Below, piece after piece: positions 1 through 10,558 of a stretch of 56,157 bases of DNA. The notes beneath the pieces were generated by a model that had not been told where the DNA came from, searched no databases, and was given only the letters and a program-made list of their open reading frames with translations. The stretch is from Amanita rubescens. Lineage: Eukaryota; Basidiomycota; Agaricomycetes; Agaricales; Amanitaceae. Position 1 is the first letter of the stretch. Every line of letters begins with the position of its first letter. The translations under genes were made by a program, and so were the position numbers. The stretch covers positions 1 to 56,157 of the forward strand of contig WION01000339.1 of NCBI GenBank assembly GCA_015039365.1, given 5' to 3'.

Positions 1-987
1 AAGATTTTCTCCTTGTCACGCATAACACGTTGTGCTTGAGCCCTACCTTACAACATTGGGATGCACCGGAGAGTCGGTGAAACAGTCGCACGCTCCTTCT
101 CTTCTTCAGTCACAAGCTTAACTGCATCATGTTTCAACCAGGAAGCAACGTCGAGAGTGGCCCTGGCAAGTACAACCGACAACCGACCGGTGCTCTGAGC
201 CCCCTGAGAATGACTTCGTGACTCCGCTTGGCTCAACGGCACATGAAGGACCACCGCCTCGTTTACCGCACCGACCTTGAGAAGACCCCGTGGGACCCGA
301 CTTCTACGCGGGAAACAGGCCATTGACAAACTTCTGGAACGATCAATTCCGGAAGGAGAAGGATAACTTTTTCAGGCCCATGATTGAATTGGGGTGGAAG
401 TGCATATTGAACTCGTCACGTTCATACGCTATGGCTTAGGAGAGGGTGACCTGCAGCCTCGTGTCTGGATGCAGGTTACTGGGGGAAGAATCTGGAATTG
501 TCCCAGAAGGTCGCAACGGGCCTGCTATCGAGCAGATGCTGTTGGAAAACGGCTTCAAGGACATCACGTTGATATTATCGGGTGTTCCGCTGGACCCACG
601 ACGACGCTCTCACCCAAGGGCCTTCTGTTTTCTTCTCGTTTTATGTATAGATATGGTATAAACATGACTCATTGCCCCCTGTCCAGCATACCCGATCAAG
701 TGAAGGATCCAGTCAAGGTACTACCTAAGACACCTATAGTCCAGCGGAATGATCGTTACGTCCTCTCTTCACCCCGGGTCTTCAGGGGCCATCTGTCAAG
801 GAGCCGTACACTGTCACAACTTGACACAGGAGCCCAATGAGTCAAAAAACTCGATTCGTTGCCATATACACATCTACGCACGGTTTTCACAACTAGAATA
901 GTAAAACTACATATATTCCGACCAGATTCCTGGACGACACCCAACGTCAGGAAGGGCCCTAGCAACGAACAAGTACATACCTGTCGA
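1..987. other. Left-end stretch without an assignable gene
   Basis: Short open frames occur on both strands (for example 394-840 plus and 48-329 minus), but none resembles a family I know, and none shows a convincing start, intron chain or compositional signature. It may hold the end of a gene outside the window or an eroded one. I see no repeat, tRNA or transposon signature. Confidence 0.4.
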
Positions 988-2366
988 TTAGACAGAGAAG
1001 GCAATATCAATACCCATTTTTCTAAGCTCTAGAAGGCGGTTCTGATGGCAACCGACGCGGACGTGCTGGCAGCCACGCCGTTGATCCTGACACTCGAGAA
1101 TGGTGCGACCTGGCCAGTGTTGCAGTTTGATGGCGCGATTCCACCATTCGCAAAATAGCTTCAGCTTCATGTCTGTGCCGCGAATAGTTCTTTGAGTTGG
1201 GCACCTAGGTGGCCTGTTGATAACTTATCCATAGTATCGGCGTCCAGTACCCCTCGATTGATATGGAGTTGACGAAGTGATGGGGTGTCCAATAACAGAA
1301 CTTTGAGGTCAAATGGATCCTTTGTCTCATCGATCGTCAATGATTGTAGATGAGGCATGCCATCTGATCGCGCTATCAACTCGGAGACTGTGGGCAGATC
1401 TAGCGACCAGGTCTCCGGCTTCGTTTGAAAGAGAGAGAGCGATGATACATTGCGGAGCGCCAACCACTTGAGAAAAGCTGGAGCATTAGCGCCATCGTCG
1501 AAAGTAAGTTTGAGAACCCGGAGTGTAGAAATGACCACAGCCTGATTCGTAGAGGACTGGGATGGTTTCTTTGTATCCCGACCTATCTTCAACTCGCAGT
1601 GTTCGAGCTGTACGCACAAGCGTAGTAAACCAAGGACCTGTGAATGTGGTCGGGTGCACTGAATACGTAGATAGTGCAACTGCGGCGCAACGGTGTGGAT
1701 CACGTTCAAATCATTAACGTCGTATAGTGATAAGGATTTCAAAGCTGGTAGTGCAAACTCCTTTCCAAGTATTTGTGATAGCTTGATGGCTTCGTGGAGA
1801 TGCAAGGTTTCCAAAGTAGCTATGGAAGCCTCACCCAGTCGAGGGTACTCTCCATACCAGGAAGAACGTGACTCCAACAGGTACAACGCTCGACACGGAT
1901 AATGCGTAATGAGATCGTTAAGGACTTGTTGGTCTACGCTTTTGATTGTGAATGATATTGGGTGATTCTGAGCCCGGCTTAGCCATTCCCGAGCGATACG
2001 TATCTTGTCAGCTGTCTTCTTGTCAGAAGATTTGGAGACATCGATTGAAATATTGCTCCATAACTCGGGTGTATCCAACATAAGTTGCCTCCAAGGCGAG
2101 CAAACATGAGACATTGCATATACACCCTCGTCGATGACGGGTATGCAAGTAGGCTCTGAAGCAGCGAAAATCATTATGGCGCGCAACACTTCCAAAGGCA
2201 ATTTTTTGTGAGGTGCAAGGGCCACATCGTACAGCTTCACTGCGGCAAGCAGGTCTAATTGCTGGTTCAGGAGTTTTGCAATGTCGCCAGTTAAACGCTC
2301 TATGTCCTTCTGTGAATCCAGTTTAAGTTGACGAATTGCTCGAAGCTCCGTTTCTGTAAGAAACAT
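988..2366 (-). CDS. F-box/LRR-like protein, reading frame broken near its 3' end
   Basis: Agaricomycete F-box protein, presumed substrate adaptor of an SCF ubiquitin ligase. From the ATG at 2366 it opens with a coiled-coil-like stretch (around QKDIERLTGDIAKLLNQQ), then the F-box (KLPLEVLRAIMIFAA, VCSPWRQLMLDTPELWSNI), then a weak LRR-like C-terminal half typical of this expanded family. The main frame stops at 1167, but the usual family ending continues in the other two frames: ILRMVESR at about 1130-1155, then RLLELRKMGIDIAF down to 988. The last 60 codons therefore need two frame changes. No introns are needed. It is divergent from SQS1 across 231 bp. Either sequence errors or a recent pseudogene; the target is unknown. 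Confidence 0.7.
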
Positions 2367-2597
2367 TCGACAGGCCAATTTTCGCTAGATTGTTGTCGAC
2401 ATGGTTGTTGAACTGATACACGCGTTGTTAGTATATAAATACGAATAAATAAGGTGAGCGTGAGTCAGTGGCTCCATCGGATCCGGAAACGGTGAATCGT
2501 GAAATGTCGATGGGGACAAGAGATGGGAACATATTTCTAATCCGTCATACTCGTCGCCAACAACTTGCACAATCGCCGCTGATAAGTATAGAAGACA
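2367..2597. promoter_or_regulatory. Shared divergent promoter region (F-box gene / SQS1)
   Basis: The 231 bp between the start codons of the minus-strand F-box gene and plus-strand SQS1 must carry both promoters. A TATA-like AT-rich segment (tagtatataaatacg) lies at about 2430-2444, closer to the F-box side. Promoter function is inferred from geometry only. Confidence 0.4.
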
Positions 2598-5500
2598 ATG
2601 GCCAAGCGAAAGCCCCGGGGAAACAACCGCGGCGGTCGGGGCAGCGGTGGTGGTTTTAACGGAGGTCGGGGACGAGGTGCGCCACCCGTAGACTTCGACA
2701 TCCTCGATTTCCCGGTGCAAGTGTACGGTACGTATCTCAGCTTCGCGTTCCAGCCAGCGACGATGTGGATCTTTGGTCATGGATGTACTAACGATGGATT
2801 GCTCTTCAGGTTATCAACCAATGACACCGACAGGTCGGGGAAGCGGAAATAGAGGGAGAGGTTATAGAGGCTCGAGGCCCTACCCCTGTTCCAAGGACAA
2901 GTGGGAATACTTTCCAGCCCAGGGCATCTACTCCGTCCAGAGGTAACGGGGTTTTTCAATCCAGGTCAAGCACACCATCTAGAGGGACATACGGCCATCC
3001 TGGGCTTGGACGACCGGCTCAGCAGCAGCAGACGAAGTCAAAGTTAGGATCTAGTGCGCCACTATCAAGCTTGTTGTACGAAAGTCGCCCTCTGCTCCGT
3101 CCTGTTTTCTTCGTAAAGTCAACTCTGACACCATTCTTATTCCAACAAGAGGAGGAGTTGTTGAAACCAACAATGGAGGACATTGGTACGTGTATTATTC
3201 ATGAACCAGGCTTTATCTCAATGCTGACTATCACCAGACGATGCTGAAGATAACCGTATACCAACAGCAAACCGTATCGCCCAAGTAATTGGCGGATTGG
3301 ACTTGGAAAACGAGGAAGAAATAGAAGAAATAGACTTTAACGATACGGAGAAGCTGTTGGAAGTACAAGTGAAGCCAGGAAAGATGTTGACGGTGGCGCT
3401 GGAGGAACAATTCACTGGCTATTACCATGGAACCGCTAATTCTGCTGCTCCGCTAGGAAGAGGTCAGCATGTTGCTCACCCAAACGAAGATCGATCAAAT
3501 GAACAGTCAAGTGTCAACGTTGTTGAAGGAATCGCAGACATAACACTCAACTCGCAGCCAGATATTACCGGCTCAGATTTGCCACGCGAGTCTGCGGGTG
3601 TAACACAGGAAACAGAGTCCATCGTCATGCGTGCCAAAGGGGCGGTCTCGCAGGGAAGAACCATCAGGGATGAAGCAGAGTTGGCACCCATAAAAACGTT
3701 TCGACACATATGAACATGTCAACATCTACTGCAGAAGGCGAGGGTGAACAACAGTGCCCTGGTCTGCAGGTTTCTTCATTGATACTACTCCCTCCCAAAT
3801 TCTGGCTCCTTCACAGCTACGAAAAGGGACGGCTGCCTCGCACATCCTAGGCGCCCCAGAAGCGCTGGGTGACGATGATGACATTATTGTATACGTCGCA
3901 CCTCATCCCCGCTCTGGCCGTTTGACACCAGCCGTGTCCACCTCTAACATACCAACAACATTGCCAACGACATCCATGTTGACTGGATTGTCCACTATCA
4001 GCGAACTCCATCTACGAATGCGGAAGAGAAGATGGAGCTAATATTCCTATACCTTCAACCTCAACTACCTCTCTGCAGCCGCAAAACCGCGGCAGTTCGT
4101 GTCTCCGCTCCTCCTTGCTAGCCCCAGCACGCAGCGTAAAGCCAAGGTACGCGTGCGCATGCAGGAATCGCGGCACGCGAGGCAAAGAAGTGGAGGAAGC
4201 GATCAATGTTCTCGTTTGGGGCTGAGAGGCAGGATAAAGAGTGGCAAGAGCTTGACGGGCCTGATCCAAGATGGGAAGAAAGAAGGAGAGGAGATTCTGA
4301 TATCGATTGGGGCGAAGAGGAGAATGAGCAAGGGGCTGCGCAGGGGAGCCGAACCGGTCCTGATGGCATGGATGTGGACCCAGAGTTGCTGGACGAGAAG
4401 AGCATTGGAGCGCTCGGGTCGTTCGCTAATGGAATGGGTCAAGAAGGGACCCGGTATCTGACGATGGACGATATTGCGGACATTGAAAAGTTGAAGCAAG
4501 AGGATGAGGCTAGCGAGGGGGGAGCTAAAGGAAGCAGCGGAGATGACGATTCTGAAGGTGAAGAAATGGATGAACAGGGTAGTGGCGAAGACAAGGATGT
4601 GGATGGGGTGTTTGAAAAAGAAGAGGAAATGTTGATCGGCGAAGACGCTCAGCAGAGCGACGTGGACGAAGGAAGCGAAGAGGAGGATGAATTGAGTTCT
4701 TGCTCCAGTTTCCGAGAACGTCTTGAACTCATACGAAAACTTCCCGCAAAAAAGCCAGCTATACGTCGCAACAGTTGGATGAAGATAGAGGGCGAAGCTG
4801 AATTTGACGCAAGTTATGCATGGGACAGTGATGATTACATTAATCGCCTTCAGGTATGAGCCTCTCAAACTTTTTCACCGTTTTTTCTCAACTTTCCCTT
4901 AAGGACCTCGTGGATGAGACCGAAGGCATCTTGACAGGTTGTGATCGCAAGGAAAGGAAGCGACTCTTCAAAGCAATTAATAATGGCGACCGCGAAGATC
5001 TATCTACGTTTACAGTGGCGAGTCAGTATTCCGGTCAATCTTTTCAGAAAGATATTTATCGAAAAACATATTGTACAGGACGCAAGAAAGAAACCTACGA
5101 ATCTCCCGCCGGAACTCCAAGAGCAATGGGTGAAAGACCGTGCCAAGAAAGCAGAAAAAAAGCGGAGCGCGAGCGGGCCCGCTGGAAGCGGCTGCTGATC
5201 CTTTGATCAAGAAGAAAGGCGGTAAAAAGGGACGCAAAGCTATGCTGGTCGCCGCCCGCCAAGATCCCAAGATTACCGTTATCGGACCCAATCGTGTCAT
5301 TGACATGACTACACTGGTACAACAAATCAAGAGATTCATCGCCAACCCGGACGGTCCGCGGACGATGGCTCTCCCACCTGCGAGCAAGGAAACTAGGAAG
5401 CTCGTACACGAGATGGCTGCAGCGTTTAATCTGAAGAGCAAGAGCGATGGTCACGGGGATGCGCGGTACACGGTATTAATCAGGACGAGTCGAAGTGGAT

Positions 5501-5901
5501 TGCGCGTGGATGAGGCAAAGGTGGCGCGAATTATGAGGCGGAGTCATGGAGGTGAATTTAATAAGAGCGATAGGAAGGGGAAAGGTAAGAGCGGCCACCC
5601 CGGCAAAAGGAAGGAGAAGAAGTTGGCAAAGTACGTTTTTCATTGCAGTTCTGTCATCGTCGAATGGAATAGTAATTACCTCTATCAGGCTGCGCCGAAG
5701 ATTGATTCGTCCAATCGTGGCTTTAGATTGCTGGAAGCTATGGGCTGGTCGGAAGGAAAACAAATTGGCATCACAGGAGGTTTGGATCAGCCACTCACAG
5801 CAATTATTAAACATTCCAAGCTTGGTCTTGGAGCACAAGATGGATGCAGGAGTAGAATTATCATACATCAAATGCATATGTATGAATTAGGCAACAGCTA
5901 A
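2598..5901 (+). CDS. SQS1: SQS1-like R3H/G-patch splicing protein, several frame breaks
   Basis: Homologue of yeast Sqs1/Pfa1, which uses its G-patch to activate the DEAH helicase Prp43 in splicing and ribosome biogenesis. An RGG-rich N-terminus starts at the ATG 2598 (MAKRKPRGNNRGGRGSGGG). Short introns follow, including one at 2727 (GTACGT) and one at 3186-3236. An acidic, low-complexity middle carries conserved blocks such as VYVAPHPRSGR and RRRGDSDIDWG. The R3H domain lies near 5290-5530 (MTTLVQQIKRFI through DARYTVLIRTSRSG). The G-patch lies near 5700-5845 (GFRLLEAMGWSEG, KLGLGA). The conserved protein jumps frame near 2872, 3700-3755, 4040-4200 and twice near 5160-5185, and not all jumps can be introns. 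In the last case the two shifts look like single-base losses in short G and C runs. Sequence error is the simplest reading; pseudogene is the alternative. Confidence 0.85.
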
Positions 5902-6111
5902 ACAATGTCCTTCTGCTCTGTTCGTACATTATTTCATGACAACTTGAACATTGCTCATCCCACGCCAACGAAATGAGTAGTTATGACAAGTAGCCCACGA
6001 ACTATACAAAGGGCATTACATTTGATTTTCTTTTTTTCTTTTTCTTTGTAAGCACAAAACAGGGAAAAAAAGGAGCGGCGGGGATGGAGGTACAAGACGA
6101 AATAACAAGGC

Positions 6112-7062
6112 CTAAGCAACAGGACTCTCTTCAGTGTTCTTCTTGGTGTCAACCTTCTCGTCAACATAGCATAAGAGGAGGGGCTGAAGTGGGTGCCTCG
6201 TCGTCCTCGATGTACTCATGGATGATTGTGTACTCCGTCTCTTCGGCCTTGCGACCCCTGATTGCACGGAAGGTAATGACACTGAGGACCCACATCATTC
6301 TCAACAAAACGCCGAGACCACAGCCTAAAGAAATTCAGTCAATATCAAAAAAATCAAAACAATCCGGTTCAGACGTACCAAGAACGAATGCGACGGCACG
6401 ACCCTCCCACGGACCCAAGGTCATGAGAGCCAAGGCAAGGCGCTTGAAGAAGGGGGCCTTGCGACACCTGTGATGCTTGTGGTGTTTACCGTGCTTGTGA
6501 TGCTTGTGTGGGTGATGGGGGGATGAGGCGGCTGATTACCATCATGATCGGGACCGACGATACGGACAACCTCTCCTCCTTTCGTGACGCCCGTAAGGGC
6601 ACCGTTGGACTCCTCTCCCTCGACTTTGACGAAAGTGGGCGGACCGATGAACGGAGAATGCGGAACATGGGGTTGTCATGGTGTTCCTTGGGGAGATCTA
6701 GGCTGGGCGCTTCGATCAAAGGGAGGCCTAGGGCCGTTCTAAACGCATTGGAAACTTCGATGGCCTTGTCGCGCATCTTACGCATGATACATGGAGGGCG
6801 AGTTTCGATTCGCGCCCCTTCGGGCCAGCCAGGAAGGGGGGAGGGGGAAAGCGGGACCATCGTCCGCGTTAACATTTTGGACCGCATTACCGAAGCGTAG
6901 ACCCTGCGCCAACTCTGGGTTGTTCGTCACAACAAGAAGGCGTAAGGGGACCGCTTCTACTAGAGCTACAAAAGAGTCAGCCATGCGCAGTCGTTGTAAA
7001 GACACTAAATCACCTAATGTAGTCCCAAGTGCTAGCAGGAACGATGGATTGACCAATTTCAT
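6112..7062 (-). CDS. His-rich linker, single-pass membrane protein (uncharacterised Agaricomycete family), frame-broken
   Basis: I recognise the family only as uncharacterised Agaricomycete proteins. From ATG 7062 there is a leader-like hydrophobic start (MKLVNPSFLLALGTTL), a conserved block RMADSFVALVEAVPLRLLVV, then KMRDKAIEVSNAFRTALGLP. A His/Lys-rich run follows (HKHHKHGKHHKHH near 6475-6510). The segment APFFKRLALALMTLGPWEG precedes a membrane segment (AVAFVLGCGLGVLLRMMWVL) and an acidic tail ending VDEKVDTKKNTEESPVA at 6112. A 54-nt intron (6325-6378) splits the membrane segment in frame. Frame changes are needed near 6810-6850, 6645, 6517-6522 (a run of six G on the plus strand) and 6170; one extra base in each restores family-like sequence. 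The His run could bind metal; that is inference. Convergent with SQS1. Confidence 0.65.
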
Positions 7063-7484
7063 ATTCGTTTATACTTTGGCTGTACAAAAATTGGGATAAC
7101 TGGGGGCAGAAGAAAGTGTTGTGAAAGTAAGATATGTGTAGAGGTTAAAGGGTTGTTTTGGCTGCGCACCACATATGGCGTTTGCTTAGTAAGCGTTTCA
7201 GAGCCACAGCCTCTCAACGATCATACTCGGTGCCTCATACTGACTAGATTGCTGTCAGTAGAGTCAGTTTTTGCGTACAGCATATTTCTCGAGAGGCTGA
7301 ACGCAGTTCTATGCGGACTCGTCTTGTGAGCCATGTCGTTCTGAGCAGGACAGTCACACGGACATTGATTGTGGGATTTTTTTTCCAGCTCACGTGTTAT
7401 GTTCGTAGATTGATATCCCATCAATCATACGGTAGCGACAACGCGGTAGATGCTGCTACCGGCACGAGGGCACCGCCAAATCCG
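7063..7484. promoter_or_regulatory. Divergent intergenic region between membrane-protein gene and MFS transporter
   Basis: About 420 bp between two divergent genes, presumed to hold both promoters. No gene, repeat or RNA is seen. Confidence 0.35.
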
Positions 7485-7499
7485 ATATATTATATATTA
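7485..7499 (+). promoter_or_regulatory. TATA-like element before the MFS gene
   Basis: An AT-only stretch (atattatatattat) lies 36-50 bp upstream of the in-frame ATG at 7535 but almost touches the first possible ATG at 7502. This favours 7535 as the start. Function is inferred. Confidence 0.35.
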
Positions 7500-7501
7500 T
7501 G

Positions 7502-9460
7502 ATGCATGGTCTGAGTCACACAGCTCATCTGTACATGCTTCTTTTTCCTGGTCTCACCTACGATGGAGGAAACGGCTGGTAAGCAATCCCTTAATTGTCT
7601 TATCATCGAATATTGCCTACTCACGCGACGCACAGTTAACGTTTATCCATGCGGTGCTAAAAAAGCGTGGTCCACCCGTTAGACTGACCGTGTTTTTTTA
7701 TTTTAAAAATACTAACAGGCAATAGTTTGTGGTTCCTTCTTGATTCTCGTTTGTGCAACCGGAGTGGTAGGTGGATTTATTCACAACGTATGTTCCAGTT
7801 AGTGATTCAAGAAGCTGCAAGCATTCGGCGTCTTCCAAGATTATTACACTACGGTGTTCCTTACAAAATATACGGCCTCGGATATTAGCTGGATCGGAAG
7901 TGTACAAGTCTTCTTTGAACTCGTCTTGGGTATCGTTGCAGGAAACTGTAAAATTTTCATCGATATTACGTCTTTTTGATACTGACTTAAGAGTAAAGAT
8001 ACGATGCAGGGTACTGTCGGTCAATGATCACCGGAGCATCTATATTATTTTCATTCAGGTAAAGTTTAATATAATAATGCTGATGAAGATGATTTGATCT
8101 CACTGATACATTTCAGCTATTTTATGCTGTCGCTTGTCCAAAAGGAACAATATTACCAGGTGCGTGATAATTAACATATGCTCGTGTGACTGACATGACG
8201 CCCCCCAAAGACTTTCCTTGCGCAAGGGATAGGACTTGGGATCGCTATAGGGTTCCTCTTTGTACCCGCCTGCACCCTCGCTTCCATCCATTTCAAATAT
8301 AACCAGGCGCTTGCAGTGGTACGTCTAATGGGCGTGTGTCGTCACGTCAATAGTATGTCTTATTTGACACATCAGGGCATCGTCCTCGCCGGCGGCCCGC
8401 TCGGGGCCGTGGTGTACACCAGTAAGTATCTATTTTCGCATCCACGCGTTACCATCTGACAAAGTTAGTCATGCTTAACTATATGCTTAACTCTAGCATT
8501 GGATTCGCCTGGAGTATAAGAGCCGCCGCATTCCTCTCGGCTGTCTTACTCTTGGTCGGAAACTTGATGATCACAGTTCCCCCAAGCCCGTCAGTCACCG
8601 CTTCCGAAAGAAAATCGTCTCTAAAGAGCATGCGAGATTGGCCCTACCTGTTGACCGTCATGTCAGGCTTCATCATGCTACTCGAAATGTATTTTCCAAT
8701 TTACTTCGTGCAACTATTTGCCGCGAAGCACGGTGTCTCCAAAGTCCTTACCTTCTACTGCCTATCCATCGTTAATATCGTGGGCTTTTTTTCTCGCATC
8801 GCGTCCAAACGCCTACGCGAAGTATTTCGGCGTGATCAACCTTTCTATAATTTCCTGCGCGCTTAACGGACTCGTCCTTTTCGGAATGCTGGGGTGTAAC
8901 ACCCCCTATGGGCTCGTGTTGTTCTCAGTATTGTAAGGCTCCTCTTACTAGCCCATTCTGCAATCCTTACTCCCAAGTCTAGTTATGGCTTCTTTTTCGG
9001 ATCGAGTGAGTAATTGCTAGTAATAATTTCATTGAAATGTAACTCCTGACGTGACCATAAGCTGTTTCGCTGTTTCTACCCGTCGTTGCGTATCTGGCAC
9101 CGTCGGACGCTGACATAGGGTATGTCATCGGTATAAGTATTTTAATGAACATTGCCCAAGCATCATCGTATCCAACAGGAAAGTCCTGGGTTACGCTTGG
9201 GGACCTGGCGGTATTGCTGCTCTTATTGGACCGCCTCTTGGCGCAGCTCTTTTAGGTGAAGATTACGTCTGGTGGCGAGGCGTCGTGTTTGCCGCGGTAT
9301 GTCCTGTGCCTTATGCCATTTACAATACATAATGATTATTTTTTTGGGTGCCTAGTTAACTTTTATTGTGGCGGCTGCTCTTCAACTTCTTGCAAGACAG
9401 ATCCACGCACGGCGTATAAAACAAAAGATAGAAGTGCAAGATCAGCCTGAGAAGGCTTGA
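7502..9460 (+). CDS. MCT-like major facilitator transporter, one frame break
   Basis: Member of the fungal monocarboxylate-transporter-like MFS group, a plasma-membrane permease of unknown substrate. I read about eleven short exons. The first ends with the DGG.GW motif (7560-7577); the downstream acceptor 'aacag' at about 7714-7718 is one base off frame. Then come AFGVFQDYYTT and DISWIGSVQVFFELVLGI (7800-7945), YFMLSLVQKEQYYQ (8117-8158), FLAQGIGLGIAIGFLF (8208-8316), GIVLAGGPLGAVVY (8376-8421), a long exon from 8469, YGFFFGS (8984), VAYLAPSDADIG, GYAWGPGGIAALIGPPLG (9180-9297) and a basic tail ending at TGA 9460. The chain gives about 12 membrane segments with a central loop. One frame change is needed near 8808 (one extra base); the frame then continues through correctly phased introns. 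The start is 7502 or, more likely, 7535. Confidence 0.75.
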
Positions 9461-10558
9461 CGAACTGCACGATGATGAATGGGGGTGATTACAATGTTAT
9501 GATGGATGACAAAAATTAAAAAAGGACGGTGCAGTCGGTGTCCAACACCGCATATCGCATGCCCGGGATAATATTAGCTAGTGTCAAATGAACGTTACCC
9601 GATCTTAGACCATTAGAACTTGTAAGAAGATTATAGACTCGTTCCGTGAAGCGCTCTGGCAAAGTAGAATTTGATCCGATTGTCTGGCGTAAAGTTGAGC
9701 TTGTAGTCCAGACAATAATGGCACTGAGCGACGGAGAAGAGAGAGCATGTGGTATGCAGCCCGAATTCGACCAAATACGACTACTTTCGGGGTCGTTTGA
9801 TGTCTGCCGTACATGGCCCGCCCCGGAGGGACTCCGAATCGTACATATGCAGGTATGTTGGCACTTGCCGATGTCCGGGTGATGGAACGCTAGCTTCGGA
9901 GTTGGGCAGGCTGGCGGGCGACTTAGACTCGGCCCCGGAGCGTTTCACCATTCCCGAATCTATTAAGGACGTCTCGTGGACCCGGAAAGAAAGAACTGGC
10001 TGCCAGCCTGAACTAGTCGCGGCAGGTGCTTCTATTGATTGGAAGGATGTCCAAACCCAGGGCTGCTCCAGGTCGAGTCCAATCCGGAGATGCTATTGAC
10101 CAGGCGGGCAGGGCTGTAAACATTGGGGACGGCGTCTCCAGAAAGAATCTTGTCACAAACGGATTTGGTATTCCAGAAAACAATGTGATCTCTGCCAGCA
10201 AGATGTCCGACAATTGGTGCGCACCTGGAGCGCAGCGAGGTTCTTGGACATATGTGCTCAGGAAGGTGACGGCATCAATAGGCAAGTTCCTGCGGCGAAG
10301 ACCAAGTAGGAGTCTTGCTACGTAGACGTGCACCAGGGTCCAGGACGCCAATGTGATCTCAAGTCTGGTCTCACTGGTGACTGGGCAAATGGCACAACGG
10401 CGAAATAGGAGAAAAAATCCCCACGCTCTTGCCATTCTCGTTTTTGCCAAGCTGCGTCCATACGCGAACGCAAGCATAGAAAGATCTCTTTTAGAAACCT
10501 CGTTTGGTTAGCCGTCCGTGTCGAGAGGCCACAGGCTACGTGCCACGAACTCTCTGCA
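9461..10558. other. Intergenic stretch, no gene recognised
   Basis: About 1.1 kb with overlapping open frames on both strands (largest 10013-10477 minus, 9749-10099 plus). None has recognisable motifs or a sensible intron chain. It could hold a decayed gene, since composition is GC-moderate and coding-like, but I cannot name one. It contains the promoter of the F-box gene at 10559. Confidence 0.4.

Noticed and set aside
4203..4868. 221-residue open frame on the minus strand
   Set aside because: It is antisense to the acidic middle of SQS1; Glu/Asp-rich sequence gives stop-poor Ser/Leu/Phe frames on the other strand. No motif.
5010..5454. Minus-strand 119-143 residue frames
   Set aside because: Antisense of the R3H region of SQS1.
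8469..8866. Reading the MFS exon frame to its first stop as a separate 131-residue protein
   Set aside because: The transporter continues in the next frame one base later (NAYAKYFGVINLSIIS), so this stop is due to a frame break, not a gene end.
10013..10477. 154-residue minus-strand frame as an F-box-like gene
   Set aside because: Some leucine-rich phrases look F-box-like, but there is no F-box hallmark, no clean start and no support from neighbouring frames.
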